The notes beneath the pieces are model-generated. The model worked only from the letters and a program-made list of their open reading frames with translations. It searched no databases and was not told the origin of the DNA. Position numbers and translations under genes: made by a program. From Holdemania sp. Marseille-P2844 (GTDB lineage: Bacteria; Bacillota_I; Bacilli_A; Erysipelotrichales; Erysipelotrichaceae): a stretch of 64,000 nt of DNA. The stretch covers positions 186,001 through 250,000 of the forward strand of contig NZ_LT635453.1 in NCBI RefSeq assembly GCF_900120005.1, read 5' to 3'. Positions 38,326-48,165 of this stretch are shown in pieces (the first letter of the stretch is position 1; every line of letters starts with the position of its first letter).

Positions 38326-39543
38326 TCAAGGAATCTGCTTGAAAGTTAGAAGCTTGTCTCGATAATACGCATATTGTTTTTGCCTCATTTCGATTTCTGC
38401 AGGCAAACCGGTGGAAACATTATTACATAATGCATCAAATTTTCTCACCAAATCGACAACTCGTTCTTGCTCTGTTAGGTTTGGTACGGGAATTTTTACA
38501 TCAAGCAAGTCTTTTACTTTCAGATGCGGAACTGAACCTTTGGATATTTTGGGTTCGAATTGTCTTTTGGCACTTTGTGTATACAATGCGTACATCAAAT
38601 AGTATGGGTTAATAACATCCACTTTGGGTTTTAGGCAAAACATGGTTTCACTTACAGCCCATGTATTGTCGTAGTTGTCTACCACGGCCATTCTTCCAAC
38701 AGTTCCAGTACCCGTACTCGCAAAAAGGACGTCGTTAGTTGCCAAGCATGCTCTGCGGTTAATTAGTAAAACAACATCATCTGTAATGAGATCTGTTTTA
38801 TCAGAAACATTGATCGAATTGTTATATATGTCTTTTCCTGTGATGTATGGTTTATCACCGCCTACATTCAATTTGAAGTTCTGTCGAGGATTGAGTCCAG
38901 TCTTGAGAGAAATAATTATTTCTCCAACGGCCATCCACTCGTTTGGGGGAATATCAGATACGAACAGGTAATCCGCATAATGTTCATACTGCTTTTTCCT
39001 TGCAATAAGTTCAAGTCCAAGGTTATTACCAAGAGATTCAAACTTATCGAAAATACGAACAATCTCGCGTTGGACAGATATCGGAGGGACCGGAACTTTG
39101 ACTCTTTTCAAAGAATCAACTGTAAGAGATACATTTGCTCCTCCTCGCATGAGCGGAACAATAAGAGTATCCTTTTTATGATTCAAGTAATAGAACAGGA
39201 ATTTTGCAGACAGCTCATCACTATTAACAGGAGTAACACCACAAAGGATATTACCGAGAGCAAACTTCCCCTCCTGATAATACAAGCTATTCAAAGACGC
39301 AACACCGTGACCTCTGGACGAAACCAACGGGATACAAACAGTTGGTTTGTCAAACTGATATGTATTGCAAGACTTGCGTTCTTCGGTTGTCACAACTAAA
39401 GGAAATTCTCCAGGTATTGCTTTCTGAATGGGCGTGTTTCCCTTTTCCAACACACAGCAATCTGCGAGTTTTTTGTACTCAACACCATTAGGGCAAAGCT
39501 CATGTATCAAGTCCTTTAATTTATTCACTTTGCTCACCCCCAT
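38326..39543 (-). CDS. hsdS: Type I restriction enzyme, specificity subunit
   Basis: This 405-residue S subunit has two target recognition domains, each followed by a conserved helical spacer (QREIVRIFDKFESLGNNLGLELIARKKQYEHYADYLF and a second copy near the end with EQERVVDLVRKFDALC). It sets the DNA site for HsdM and HsdR. A GTG at 39528 is an alternative start after ggggtgag. It overlaps the next upstream gene by 23 bases. No second hsdS or invertase is present, so specificity switching is not evident. Confidence 0.93.
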   Translation of the reverse strand: MGVSKVNKLKDLIHELCPNGVEYKKLADCCVLEKGNTPIQKAIPGEFPLVVTTEERKSCNTYQFDKPTVCIPLVSSRGHGVASLNSLYYQEGKFALGNILCGVTPVNSDELSAKFLFYYLNHKKDTLIVPLMRGGANVSLTVDSLKRVKVPVPPISVQREIVRIFDKFESLGNNLGLELIARKKQYEHYADYLFVSDIPPNEWMAVGEIIISLKTGLNPRQNFKLNVGGDKPYITGKDIYNNSINVSDKTDLITDDVVLLINRRACLATNDVLFASTGTGTVGRMAVVDNYDNTWAVSETMFCLKPKVDVINPYYLMYALYTQSAKRQFEPKISKGSVPHLKVKDLLDVKIPVPNLTEQERVVDLVRKFDALCNNVSTGLPAEIEMRQKQYAYYRDKLLTFKQIP

Positions 39544-40396
39544 TGCTAAATCCTATTGCCGCCAATGCCTTCTTGATTTCGGCATTTCGTTTAATTTCTT
39601 CCTCGTTTTTTCTAACGTTCTCAATCACGCCAACAACCAATCTGCGCAAAGGTTCATACTCTTTCAAAGCAGTTTCCTCATCAGAGTTACCGTGAGCAAT
39701 TTCACTCAGCTTTTGAAAGAGTTTATAACCGTTATCTGAATAAATCGTTGGGATGATAGAGCATTGGGCATCTACGGCCTGTAACACCTGATTAAAAGGT
39801 TTGGTACGACCGTTAGGTTGATAAATATCAACGCCTGCATCATTGCCCACTTTTATTGTAATCTGTTCCAAGATAGATCTTAGATAAATAACTGAACCGG
39901 CACCAAGTCTTTCTTTGTGCGCAATTTCCGCTTTTGCCAACCACTCAGTAAATTTGTCTTCTGTTTCAACTGGCAGCTTTATGTTTGCAGGTAGCTTGAA
40001 ATTCTGCTTGATCAGATAGACGTTGGGCGTTGCCGAAAAAATATCGTCTGCTCCTACCAAAAACCATGCTTGGATGCAGTGGCTGCACTCTTTGCACGCT
40101 TGATTACTATCATCATAATCCATGCACTGCAACTGGCAATCAATGCTGATCATTTTCTCACTGATTATCAGGCAATGCAGATTTTTGGGAGATACAAAAG
40201 AAACACTATCATTGCATTTGGTTGAGTAAAACGGCAAGGTGATTTTACCAATCTGAATATCAATGAAATCACCGGCAGAGATCAATTGAAGATCTTCCGA
40301 TTCTTCAGGAGAAATCGTGTACTTTTCCCAATCAATGAAAGATTCGATTTCACCGTGGTTTTTACTTTTATCAGATAATCTACTGCTGAGTCTCAT
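39521..40396 (-). CDS. Unknown protein embedded between hsdM and hsdS (DUF4145-like C-terminus)
   Basis: This 291-residue protein has a beta-rich N-terminal half with a possible zinc site (CMDYDDSNQACKECSHC). The helical C-terminal half (YLRSILEQITIKVGN, KLFQKLSEIAHGNSDEETALKEYEPLRRLVVGVIENV) resembles DUF4145-type modules often found in defence loci. The assignment is tentative. It is four bases from hsdM and overlaps hsdS, so it is clearly part of the operon. Confidence 0.75.
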   Translation of the reverse strand: MRLSSRLSDKSKNHGEIESFIDWEKYTISPEESEDLQLISAGDFIDIQIGKITLPFYSTKCNDSVSFVSPKNLHCLIISEKMISIDCQLQCMDYDDSNQACKECSHCIQAWFLVGADDIFSATPNVYLIKQNFKLPANIKLPVETEDKFTEWLAKAEIAHKERLGAGSVIYLRSILEQITIKVGNDAGVDIYQPNGRTKPFNQVLQAVDAQCSIIPTIYSDNGYKLFQKLSEIAHGNSDEETALKEYEPLRRLVVGVIENVRKNEEEIKRNAEIKKALAAIGFSNGGEQSE

Positions 40397-40399
40397 AAA

Positions 40400-41971
40400 T
40401 TATCCCTCTAATTCTGCAATGATTTTTGCAATTTCTGCTCTCAGCACCTGCTCCCTTGCAACAATTTCTTCAATCTCCTTATTGAGCTTTACGATATCAA
40501 TTTCTTCTCTGGTATCCTCTTGCTCAACATAGGAGCTGACAGAAAGGTTATAGTCCTGTTCCACGATTTCTTCGTAAGGAACACAGCGTGCAAAATGCTC
40601 CTTATCCGCACGAGAAACGAAAGCATCAACGATATGTGCGATATTTCCGTCAGGGCCGTCGGTTAGTTTGTTGTTGTTCGTTACCTTTACGCACTCGTTA
40701 GTAGCATCAATGAACAGGGTTCGGTTGTCAGCCTTGCTGCGCTTCAAAACCATAATACAGGTAGCGATAGTAGTTCCAAAGAACAGATTGCTCGGCAACT
40801 GGATGATACAGTCGATAAAGTTGTTGTCGATCAGATACTGGCGGATTTTCTTTTCAGCACCACCACGGTACATGATACCAGGGAAACAAACAATCGCAGC
40901 CGTGCCGTTAGTAGCAAGCCAAGACAAAGAGTGCATAATAAACGCAAGGTCAGCTTTGGACTTAGGTGCAAGTACACCGGCAGGAGAGAAGCGGGGATCG
41001 TTAATCAAAACAGGGTTATCATCGCCTTCCCATTTGATGGAGTAGGGCGGATTGGAAACGATGACTTCAAAGGGTTCATCGTCCCAATGCTGCGGATTGA
41101 GCAGAGTATCCTCATGTGCAATATCAAACTTGTCGTAGTCAATATCGTGCAGGAACATATTGATACGGCAAAGGTTATAGGTGGTGAGGTTGATCTCCTG
41201 ACCATAGAAACCTTGACGAACATTCTCTTTGCCAAGGATCTTCGCTGCTTTCAAAAGAAGCGAACCAGAGCCGCAGGCGGGGTCGTAGACTTTGTTTACT
41301 TCAGTCTTTCCTACAACAGCAATGCGGGTCAACAGTTCGGAAACTTCCTGCGGGGTGAAGAATTCGCCGCCGCTCTTTCCTGCGTTGGATGCGTACATGC
41401 TCATCAGGTATTCGTAAGCATCACCAAAAGCATCAATGGAGTTGTCCTTGTAGTTGCCCAGCTTCATGTCCGCAACGCCCTCAATTAACTTGACGAGATT
41501 GGCATTACGCTTGGCAACGGTGGCACCCAGTTTATTGCTGTTGACATCAATGTCATCAAACAGGCCTGCGAAATTATCTTCGCTCTCGCTGCCTTTGGCG
41601 GAGTCCTCAATGTTTTTGAAGATCGTTTCCAACGTCATATTCAGGTTTTCATCGCCCGCAGCCTTTTTTCTGAGGTTGCAGAAAAGTTCGGAGGGGAGAA
41701 TGAAAAAGCCCTTTGTCTTGACCATGTCTTCACGAGCCTGTTCTGCATCTTCGTCAGACAGTAAGGCATAATCAAAGCCCTCATTGCCGGCTTCAATCTC
41801 ACCCTCGTTAATATAGTTGGTCAGATTCTCAGAGATATAGCGATAGAACATCATGCCCAGCACATAGGACTTGAAGTCCCATCCGTCTACGCTTCCACGC
41901 AGGCCGTCAGCAATCGCCCATATTGCACGATGGAGTTCATCTCTTTCTTGATCTTTTCTAATGTCAGCCAT
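40400..41971 (-). CDS. hsdM: Type I restriction enzyme, M subunit
   Basis: This 523-residue N6-adenine methyltransferase has an N-terminal HsdM helical domain (about 1-150), the SAM motif DPACGSGS at 230-237 and the catalytic NPPY at 307-310. The C-terminal tail is a coiled coil used to contact HsdS. It overlaps the ribbon-helix-helix gene by eight bases, so the regulator and hsd genes are one operon. Confidence 0.95.
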   Translation of the reverse strand: MADIRKDQERDELHRAIWAIADGLRGSVDGWDFKSYVLGMMFYRYISENLTNYINEGEIEAGNEGFDYALLSDEDAEQAREDMVKTKGFFILPSELFCNLRKKAAGDENLNMTLETIFKNIEDSAKGSESEDNFAGLFDDIDVNSNKLGATVAKRNANLVKLIEGVADMKLGNYKDNSIDAFGDAYEYLMSMYASNAGKSGGEFFTPQEVSELLTRIAVVGKTEVNKVYDPACGSGSLLLKAAKILGKENVRQGFYGQEINLTTYNLCRINMFLHDIDYDKFDIAHEDTLLNPQHWDDEPFEVIVSNPPYSIKWEGDDNPVLINDPRFSPAGVLAPKSKADLAFIMHSLSWLATNGTAAIVCFPGIMYRGGAEKKIRQYLIDNNFIDCIIQLPSNLFFGTTIATCIMVLKRSKADNRTLFIDATNECVKVTNNNKLTDGPDGNIAHIVDAFVSRADKEHFARCVPYEEIVEQDYNLSVSSYVEQEDTREEIDIVKLNKEIEEIVAREQVLRAEIAKIIAELEG

Positions 41972-42173
41972 TGCTCTTTCCTCCGTTTATGTTTCCAACT
42001 GTTTTTCTGTATTTGTCAGGATTTTTCAGATAGGCTTCTGCCGCTTCATTGAAAAAATCAGCAAGTGAGCTATCATCCTGTATTAGTGCCAATTTCAACT
42101 GCTTGTGTAGTGACGCAGGTAAACGCACCTGTACCTGCTTATCACGATCCGATTTCAGATCTGTTTTCTGCAT
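41964..42173 (-). CDS. Ribbon-helix-helix regulator of the hsd operon
   Basis: This 69-residue protein starts [34 protein letters not shown]. The [14 protein letters not shown] strand-helix is typical of Arc/CopG-type ribbon-helix-helix DNA binders. ATG 42173 has ggaggtg seven bases upstream. A longer frame back to 42314 would be translated through the operator palindrome and is unlikely. It probably binds the 16-bp inverted repeat at 42190-42223 and controls its own operon, including hsdMSR. Confidence 0.8.
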   Translation of the reverse strand: MQKTDLKSDRDKQVQVRLPASLHKQLKLALIQDDSSLADFFNEAAEAYLKNPDKYRKTVGNINGGKSNG

Positions 42174-42189
42174 CACTTGCCACCTCCAA

Positions 42190-42223
42190 ATGATATCATT
42201 ATATCTCGATATAATGATATCAT
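42190..42223. promoter_or_regulatory. Perfect 16-bp inverted repeat operator before the hsd operon
   Basis: atgatatcattatatc (42190-42205), two bases, then its exact complement (42208-42223). It is 17 bases upstream of the regulator start and contains several TGATATCA half-sites suited to a ribbon-helix-helix protein. Confidence 0.8.
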
Positions 42224-42262
42224 ATTTTAGTGAAAAAGTCAATAGAACTGAGGAAAACGCAG

Positions 42263-42308
42263 AAAAAAGCCGCTCTATGCTACCCATAAAAGCAACATAG
42301 AGCGGCTT
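42263..42308 (-). terminator. Terminator after the DUF6809 gene (leftward)
   Basis: The 13-bp stem aagccgctctatg/catagagcggctt is followed on the minus strand by six T. It separates the TnpV/DUF6809 genes from the hsd operon. Confidence 0.8.
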
Positions 42309-42323
42309 CGTCAACTTGTGAAA

Positions 42324-42590
42324 TTAGAGTTCTTCCATGACTTCCAACATCATTCTTGCGCCCAGCTTAAAGCCATTCTGGAAAATCAAACAGTCTGTAT
42401 TGGTTTGATGCTCTCGCACACAATCGGTATATTTCTCAAACAGTTCTTTCTGCTCGTCCGTCATAGTGGCTTTGAGCTTTTCTTCATTCCTGCAAATCAG
42501 CTCCAGCAGCTTTTTATATTCCTTGTAAGAGGACGTGTCATATTCGGTTGGCTCGATGTTGCCGTGCCAAAATTCTTCGAGGATTCTCAT
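42324..42590 (-). CDS. DUF6809 family protein
   Basis: This 88-residue, mainly helical protein (MRILEEFWHGNIEPTEYD...) has the EKLKATMTDEQKELFEKYTDC and FKLGARMMLEVMEEL segments typical of DUF6809, a small family common in TnpV-bearing transposons. It overlaps tnpV by four bases. Confidence 0.75.
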   Translation of the reverse strand: MRILEEFWHGNIEPTEYDTSSYKEYKKLLELICRNEEKLKATMTDEQKELFEKYTDCVREHQTNTDCLIFQNGFKLGARMMLEVMEEL

Positions 42591-42952
42591 ACCGCATCCT
42601 CCTCATAGATCATCTCACGCAGAACAATTTCCTCGGCTCGGTTGCGGATGCTATTCATGGCTCCAACCCACGCCATCTGATCGTGCTGCTTCATGCGCTC
42701 TGTCATGCCCTCAGAGTCTTTTATTTGCTCAATGATAAGTTCAAGGCGGTTTTGTGCCTGTTCGTTCAAGTCAGCCAAGTACGTCCACAATTCGCCGCTG
42801 AGACAAAGATCGTTGATGCGGATAGGGTTGTGCTCCTTGATATAATCTCTGTGCATACGTCCCCACCGACCAATAGGTCTATTTTCCTCCGGTAAACGAA
42901 TATCGGGAATATAGTAATCACCGCAACGGATATAGTTGAGTTCCTGCATCAT
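42587..42952 (-). CDS. tnpV: Transposon-encoded protein TnpV
   Basis: This 121-residue protein starts MMQELNYIRCGDYYIPDIRL. ATG 42952 fits the ggagg site, which overlaps the first codons of a longer frame. It contains RPIGRWGRMHRDYIKEH, LSGELWTYLADLNEQAQNRLE and MNSIRNRAEEIVL, all hallmarks of TnpV from Tn4451-like elements. The function is unknown. It marks the right end region of the outer element. Confidence 0.9.
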   Translation of the reverse strand: MMQELNYIRCGDYYIPDIRLPEENRPIGRWGRMHRDYIKEHNPIRINDLCLSGELWTYLADLNEQAQNRLELIIEQIKDSEGMTERMKQHDQMAWVGAMNSIRNRAEEIVLREMIYEEDAV

Positions 42953-43389
42953 ATGTACCTCCAATAAGATTCAAACATTCTGTTAACGATAGAAAAAGGC
43001 GATACCTGGTTGTGAAAACCAAGTATCGCCAATTTTTCTTGTCGCACTCCTGTACGGCAGCTACCCTATGTCAGTAATGTTCTCATACTGTCTTATTGGA
43101 AACTACCCGAGGCTGGGTTTTTTGTGGTTTTGGGCATTGGAAATCAGAAATCCAGATCAGGCTGAACAGGAAGATCAAAATTTCTCAGCTTCTTTCTTCA
43201 CCTTGGGGTTGATGCCGTAAATCAGAAAGCTTGATTCAAGTCACAACTAAGATCTCAGAATGAAAAGTTCACAAAAAGCGTCCATTAATTATTACTTTTT
43301 GAAATTTTAGGTGAAAGCGCTTTAAGTATAATGATGATGTTGAAATCAACGGAAATCACCGCTGATGAAAAAAGAGGAGGAAAGGAAGA
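42953..43389. other. Boundary region between the outer transposon and the chromosome
   Basis: No gene. It holds a hairpin at 42998-43030 (ggcgatac…gtatcgcc with inner tggtt/aacca) and the PTS promoter region at 43312-43332. The outer transposon probably ends between 43030 and 43300. Confidence 0.6.
43312..43332 (+). promoter_or_regulatory. cre-like site overlapping the first PTS promoter
   Basis: tgaaagcgctttaa (43312-43325) resembles the CcpA cre consensus. A TATAAT follows at 43327-43332, 57 bases before the IIB start. No good -35 is seen, so activation or repression by a DNA-binding protein is likely. Confidence 0.65.
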
Positions 43390-43872
43390 ATGATTGTTCA
43401 ACTTAGAATCGACGAACGTCTGATCCATGGACAGATTACCACTGCCTGGTCACGCTATCTCGATGTCAGCCGGATTGTCGTCGCGAGCGATAAGCTGGCT
43501 AAGGATCCGCTGACCACCCAGACGTTGCTGATGTCGGCGCCTGCAGGCAAAAAGGTCGCGGTGAAGACGATTCCCGACGCGATTAAGCTGCTGTCCGATC
43601 CGCGCGTGGACACGGTGCGCGTGCTGATCATTGTCGACAATCCGAAAGACGCGGTCGCTTTGGTCAAAGCCCTGCCGATCACGGAGGTCAACGTCGCCAA
43701 CTACGTCAAGAAAAAATCCGCCAACAAGGTCAATCTGACAAGGGGAGTCAATTCCGATCCGGAAGATCTGGTCTATTTCAAAGAACTGGCCCAGATCGGC
43801 GGGCATGTATTCTCACAGCTGATTCCATCCAATCCGATTGAAAACTTCGCCGAGATCGTTTCCAAACTTTAA
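43390..43872 (+). CDS. PTS mannose-family EIIB component
   Basis: This 160-residue EIIB of the mannose/fructose/sorbose superfamily carries the phosphorylated His13 in RIDERLIHGQITTAW. It passes phosphate from an EIIA to the sugar bound by IIC/IID. It is the first gene of a rightward IIB-IIC-IID operon; no IIA is present in this operon. A strong ribosome site (aggaggaaagg) precedes it. Confidence 0.93.
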   Translation: MIVQLRIDERLIHGQITTAWSRYLDVSRIVVASDKLAKDPLTTQTLLMSAPAGKKVAVKTIPDAIKLLSDPRVDTVRVLIIVDNPKDAVALVKALPITEVNVANYVKKKSANKVNLTRGVNSDPEDLVYFKELAQIGGHVFSQLIPSNPIENFAEIVSKL

Positions 43873-43890
43873 AGAAAAAGGGGGTTCCTC

Positions 43891-44685
43891 ATGACCAACG
43901 CATTATTGATCGCGTTCGCCTATCTCTTATGGCAGGTTGCTGACAACTGGCTGGGATGGCAAACGTTTACCCGTCCGTTAGTTTTATGTACATTAACCGG
44001 TTTAATGTGCGGCGATATCACCACCGGCGTCATCATTGGCGCTGAACTGGAAGCTGTTTACATGGGCGTCTCCGCCATTGGCGGCGAAGCACCGTCCAAC
44101 TATCAGGCCGCTTCCGTTCTGGCTGTCGGCTTTGTTGTTCTGTCCGGTGCGGATCAGGGCGTCGGCTTGGCGCTGGCTGTTACCGTCGGCACGCTGATCA
44201 ACGCCGTGAAGCCGTTCACGCAGGCCATTGCCTTAGCGCTACATCCGTGGTTTATGAAAATTGCGGAAACCGGCAATGTTAAGAAATTCCGCATCGCCAT
44301 GTGGATGCAGGTCATCTTCGTTTCTCAGCTGCTGAACACGATCGTCGTCTTCTTGGTCGCGTTGGGCGGCGAAGCGGGTTTGCAGACGTTTATCTCGATC
44401 TGCCCGGCCTTTATCATCAATGGTCTCAACGCTTCCGCGAACATGCTGGTAGTCGTCGGCTTATGCTTGACGACGCAGGCGATCTGGAATGGAACAACAA
44501 CCGTCATGTATGTCATTCTCGGTTTTGTCGCCGTCAAATATCTGGCGCTGGGCACGCTGCCGCTGGCGTTGATCGGCATCGTCATTGCCTTCGCGCATTT
44601 CCAGAACAGCTATAAATTAGCGCAGAGCCGCTCTGCCGCGGCGATTGGCACGAATGCTCAGGAAGGGGATGATTTCTATGAATAA
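43891..44685 (+). CDS. PTS mannose-family EIIC component
   Basis: This 264-residue membrane permease subunit has many hydrophobic segments and the EIIC-Man signature region (GLMCGDITTGVIIGAELEAVYMG). It forms the transport channel with IID. It lies 18 bases after IIB and overlaps IID by eight bases. The substrate cannot be told from sequence alone. Confidence 0.92.
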   Translation: MTNALLIAFAYLLWQVADNWLGWQTFTRPLVLCTLTGLMCGDITTGVIIGAELEAVYMGVSAIGGEAPSNYQAASVLAVGFVVLSGADQGVGLALAVTVGTLINAVKPFTQAIALALHPWFMKIAETGNVKKFRIAMWMQVIFVSQLLNTIVVFLVALGGEAGLQTFISICPAFIINGLNASANMLVVVGLCLTTQAIWNGTTTVMYVILGFVAVKYLALGTLPLALIGIVIAFAHFQNSYKLAQSRSAAAIGTNAQEGDDFYE

Positions 44686-45502
44686 GGCGCCGAAACTGAC
44701 TCCGGAAGAACGGAAAATGTTGAATAAATCGTTCTACTTCTCCTTAGGCACCAATATGGCAAGCAGTAAGGTTTCCCAGCAGTCCAAGTGCTTCGCGATG
44801 GCGATGGCGCCGGGATTGGAAATGTTCTATGACGATCCCGAAGACCGCCGTAAGGCTTTCTACCGCCACGCCGGCGAATTCTTCAATACCCATCAGGTAT
44901 TCTTGGGTTTGTTGGTCGGCATCGCGCTGGCGATGGAAAAGCAGCAGGCTGAACATCCGGAAGACGATATTACGGAAACCATTTCCACGCTGAAAGCGTC
45001 CCTGATGGGACCGACTGCCGGCATCGGCGACAGCTTCTTCTTCAACTGCTACCGCGTCATCATCGCCGGTCTGTGTATTGGATTATCCGCCAACGGCAGT
45101 CTGCTGGGCGTCATTCTGTTCGTCCTGTTGTACGGCTGCCTGCTGCTGGTCTACAAATATATCTTCTTAACGGCCGGCTACCGCTACGGCACCAGCCTGA
45201 TCACGGAAGCCTTTGAACGCGGCATCGTTCCGTTAATTACGGAAGCAGCGGGCATCCTGGGTGCGATCATGGTCGGCGCGCTGATCGCGCAGAACGTTTC
45301 GATCAAAATTGCGCTGCAGCCGGTGATCGGCGGTGCGACGATCGACTTCCAGGGCATGCTGGACTCGATTATGCCGGGCCTGCTCTCCCTGTTATTGTGG
45401 GGCTGGAGCTTCTCCCAGGTCCAGAAGGGCTGGTCGCCGACGAAATTGATCTTCATGATCATGGGCGCCTGCGTCGTGCTCGCTTTCTTCGGCATCCTCT
45501 AA
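44678..45502 (+). CDS. PTS mannose-family EIID component
   Basis: This 274-residue protein (ATG 44678) has the EIID layout: a soluble N-terminal half (EFFNTHQVFLGLLVGIALAMEKQQ, SLMGPTAGIGDSFFF) and a membrane C-terminal half ending ACVVLAFFGIL. It completes the transporter. Followed by a bidirectional terminator. Confidence 0.92.
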   Translation: MNKAPKLTPEERKMLNKSFYFSLGTNMASSKVSQQSKCFAMAMAPGLEMFYDDPEDRRKAFYRHAGEFFNTHQVFLGLLVGIALAMEKQQAEHPEDDITETISTLKASLMGPTAGIGDSFFFNCYRVIIAGLCIGLSANGSLLGVILFVLLYGCLLLVYKYIFLTAGYRYGTSLITEAFERGIVPLITEAAGILGAIMVGALIAQNVSIKIALQPVIGGATIDFQGMLDSIMPGLLSLLLWGWSFSQVQKGWSPTKLIFMIMGACVVLAFFGIL

Positions 45503-45508
45503 AAAACC

Positions 45509-45548
45509 AAAGGCTGTCACGCAAATTCCAACCCGTGACAGCCTTTTT
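45509..45548. terminator. Bidirectional terminator between PTS operon and PRD regulator
   Basis: The 12-bp stem aaaggctgtcac/gtgacagccttt has A-runs and T-runs on both sides. It serves the convergent IID and regulator genes. Confidence 0.85.
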
Positions 45549-47495
45549 TAAAGCACATGGAAAATCCCGACGACATCCTTATAGGAGCGGTCATACAGAG
45601 TGTTGATAAACAGCTCGTTCTGATGGATGAACTGCTTCAGCAGGTAGGAAATGATCTGAACGTTCTCTTTGCTTCCATTGCCCTGTTGATAAAAGATGTA
45701 GACGCTCGCTTTCGCCCGTTCCCACAGCATCGGCTTCTTGTTGACGAACACCTCGAAGACCGGCTGCGCGATCCGCAGCGCCAGCGGCGTGATCAGGATG
45801 ATATTCTTTTCCTTCTCATAGCTGATGAAGCTGCTGCGCATCTTTAAATCATGGATGAAATGTTCATAATCGCCTATTTCATTCTGATACAGCTTGTAGA
45901 TTGCGTCATAGACCTGCATCTGCGAGGTGAAGCTGCATTTGTGGAAGTTCTTTTCACGGAACAAGGTCCGCGCTTTCGCGTTGAAGCGCTGAATCAGAAA
46001 TGTGGAAAGAGAATTGAGATCCGACTGGATGTGATTCAGGTTGCAGTCGATCAAGGCTCCGGCGTAATTCTCCGGCAGGATGTGTCTGTTGACGTCTGTA
46101 AGCAGCGCGTCATAAGCGTCAAGCTCATGATTGAACAATTCCGTATATTCCAACACGTCAATGGATTGGATATAGCGCCCATACTGCATGCGTATTCGAT
46201 CGGACAGATTTTCGCTGTAATACCGACCATGCCGGGAAACGACCGCAAATTTCATTTTGTTATAATAAGTGTTATTTTTAAATAGCGCGGAATTGAAGAT
46301 GTAATAGGCATCCACTAAATCGACCTCCTGCAGATACACGCCGTGTTTCACCTTGTAAAACAAAGCGAACAGCGAGCTGATATCCGCGGATAACAGGCCG
46401 ATTTTTGTCGAACCGGGAAGCTTCTCGGAATCGGAAGTGAAATCAAACTCTTTTTTCAAATTCAAGCCGTACAGATAACAGGCAAAATCCCGATAAAAAA
46501 TCGTGTCGAATATGCCGTCGACTTCGTAATATTTGGCAATAAAATCGACAACCTCCTGGACTTCCTCCTGAATTGCGTGCCGGTCTGCGTCAGGAATCCA
46601 ATCCGGCTGTCTTATCGTCATACAACAGGCGATCAGCGCGGCAAAAGATAAAATGTCAGTTTCGCTTACGCCTTCCTGAAAATAAACTGGAAGCTGAGCG
46701 TAGATTGCCTGGGCAGCTGGATAAACCGGCAGCGAATGCAGCCGCTGGATCTGGGAGGGGGGTCAAGTGAAGATCTTTGCTGAAAGGGGAGCGGGTTCTG
46801 GCAAGCAGAAGATACTGCGCCAGTTTGATAAAGTGGATGTTTGGAATGGTGATCGCCTGTTGAGCGCTGAAATAACGCAGCACGCAATCGCGGACTGCCG
46901 TGGGATAGTCGGTATGATTGAGAAACAGCGCGTTGAAAATACTGGTGCGGACAAGCTGCGGATTTTCATGAACGAAGACCTTATGCATAAAAATCAGGCA
47001 GATTCGTTTCGACCATTCGGTACCTTCAATATATAACCCGTAATTGCGTTTGTTTTTCAAGTCGAGATGGAATTGATCGAGGATCAGCTGTGTCGAATCC
47101 AGCGTGCGCAGCACGGTGCTTTTGGAACAATATAAACTGTTCATCAGTGAGTCAATCGTCGTATAGGATGAAGCTGTTAACAGCTTCATCGCAATCGTAT
47201 ATGCGGTAGAAAATTCAGAGTAGTTCAAGTAGCGAAACTGGCGGAATTCTTTCAGGATCTGCGCTAAAAATGGCTGTGCCTGTTCCGGCCGGACCATCGT
47301 TAAACAATAACCGGAGGCAATCTTGGTGTCGATGAAGCAGCCATGTCCGCGGAGATAATCGTTGATCAAATCAATTTCCTTGCGGATCGTGTTGATCGAA
47401 ACGTTGCATATTTTACTGAGTTCTTCGCTGCTGATGTAATCATGACAGGCCGCGATTTGCTGCAAAAGTGTTTTTCCAAGTTCGTTTAGCATCAT
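45548..47495 (-). pseudogene. PRD/BglG-type transcriptional regulator with a frameshift in a C6 tract
   Basis: Two frames form one regulator of about 640-650 residues. The 5' part (from 47495) has a helix-turn-helix (SSEELSKICNVSINTIRKEIDLIN) and a Mga-like domain. The 3' part has PRD-like and C-terminal modules ending VVGIFHVL. The frame changes at the run of six C on the coding strand (complement of 46757-46762). Removing one C joins DLHLTPSQIQRLHSLPVYP and continues without stop. It is either inactive, switched by slippage, or a sequencing artefact. It is placed to control the adjacent PTS operon. Confidence 0.8.
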
Positions 47496-48165
47496 TATTT
47501 CTCCTGAACTTCATTATAAAGGATTTTCAGGATTATTGCATGTGCATGGTGAGCAGACGGGTTATTATGGCCGTTTCGTGGTTTCGTTTGTTTCCGATTC
47601 TCCTGATCGTATTTCCAAGAACGCAGGGATCAGGAAGTGAATTTTTGAACAGCTGCAGGCTCTGCAAAATAAAAATGACGAGGCATATCGCAAATGGATT
47701 CATGTCCGGAGCGCGGCGCTTTTTCTCAAACTTCAATTTGATCCTGCTGCTGTAAAGTCTGACAAGGATGGATCTAAGCCATTTAGACAATGAAGCAAAA
47801 TAGTCTTTTTACAAACAACGCCGTAAAATTTTACTGCGCCCATCGAAGAAACATTGCAGATCTTACTTCCTTTCACTCACCGCTGGCATCATTGCCGCAA
47901 AAGAAGAGGTGTTGTAAGATTTTATCTTCTGATTGTTATAACATTGTTTTCCCCGAGGCATGTTACTATAACACATTCCGGATGAGTTTGGCAGAGGAAA
48001 GTCAGGAAGAAAGCAGGGACTTAAAATAAAACAAAAATCATAGGTCCAAGTGAGGAAAATGATTTTCGAGGCTGTGCTTAAAGCGCTAAATAACGGATTG
48101 TGCAGGGAGATCAAGGAAGTTATAATAAGTTTAGATGAAGAATCTGGGCATGGGAGAAACAGCTG
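47496..48165. other. Intergenic region without a supported gene
   Basis: Small frames on both strands have no ribosome site, no family resemblance and low-complexity composition. The only clear element is the promoter at 48098-48126. Confidence 0.6.
48098..48126 (+). promoter_or_regulatory. Promoter of the DUF3788 gene
   Basis: TTGTGC and TATAAT separated by 17 bases, 39 bases before the ATG. Confidence 0.6.

Noticed and set aside
41964-42314. 116-codon version of the RHH regulator
   Set aside because: The longer N-terminus would be translated through the operator palindrome; ATG 42173 has the proper ribosome site.
45557-46285. Plus-strand frames opposite the PRD regulator
   Set aside because: Antisense shadows without ribosome sites; the minus-strand regulator explains the region.
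47468-48029. Small frames on both strands in the 47.5-48.0 kb gap
   Set aside because: No ribosome sites and no protein-like composition.
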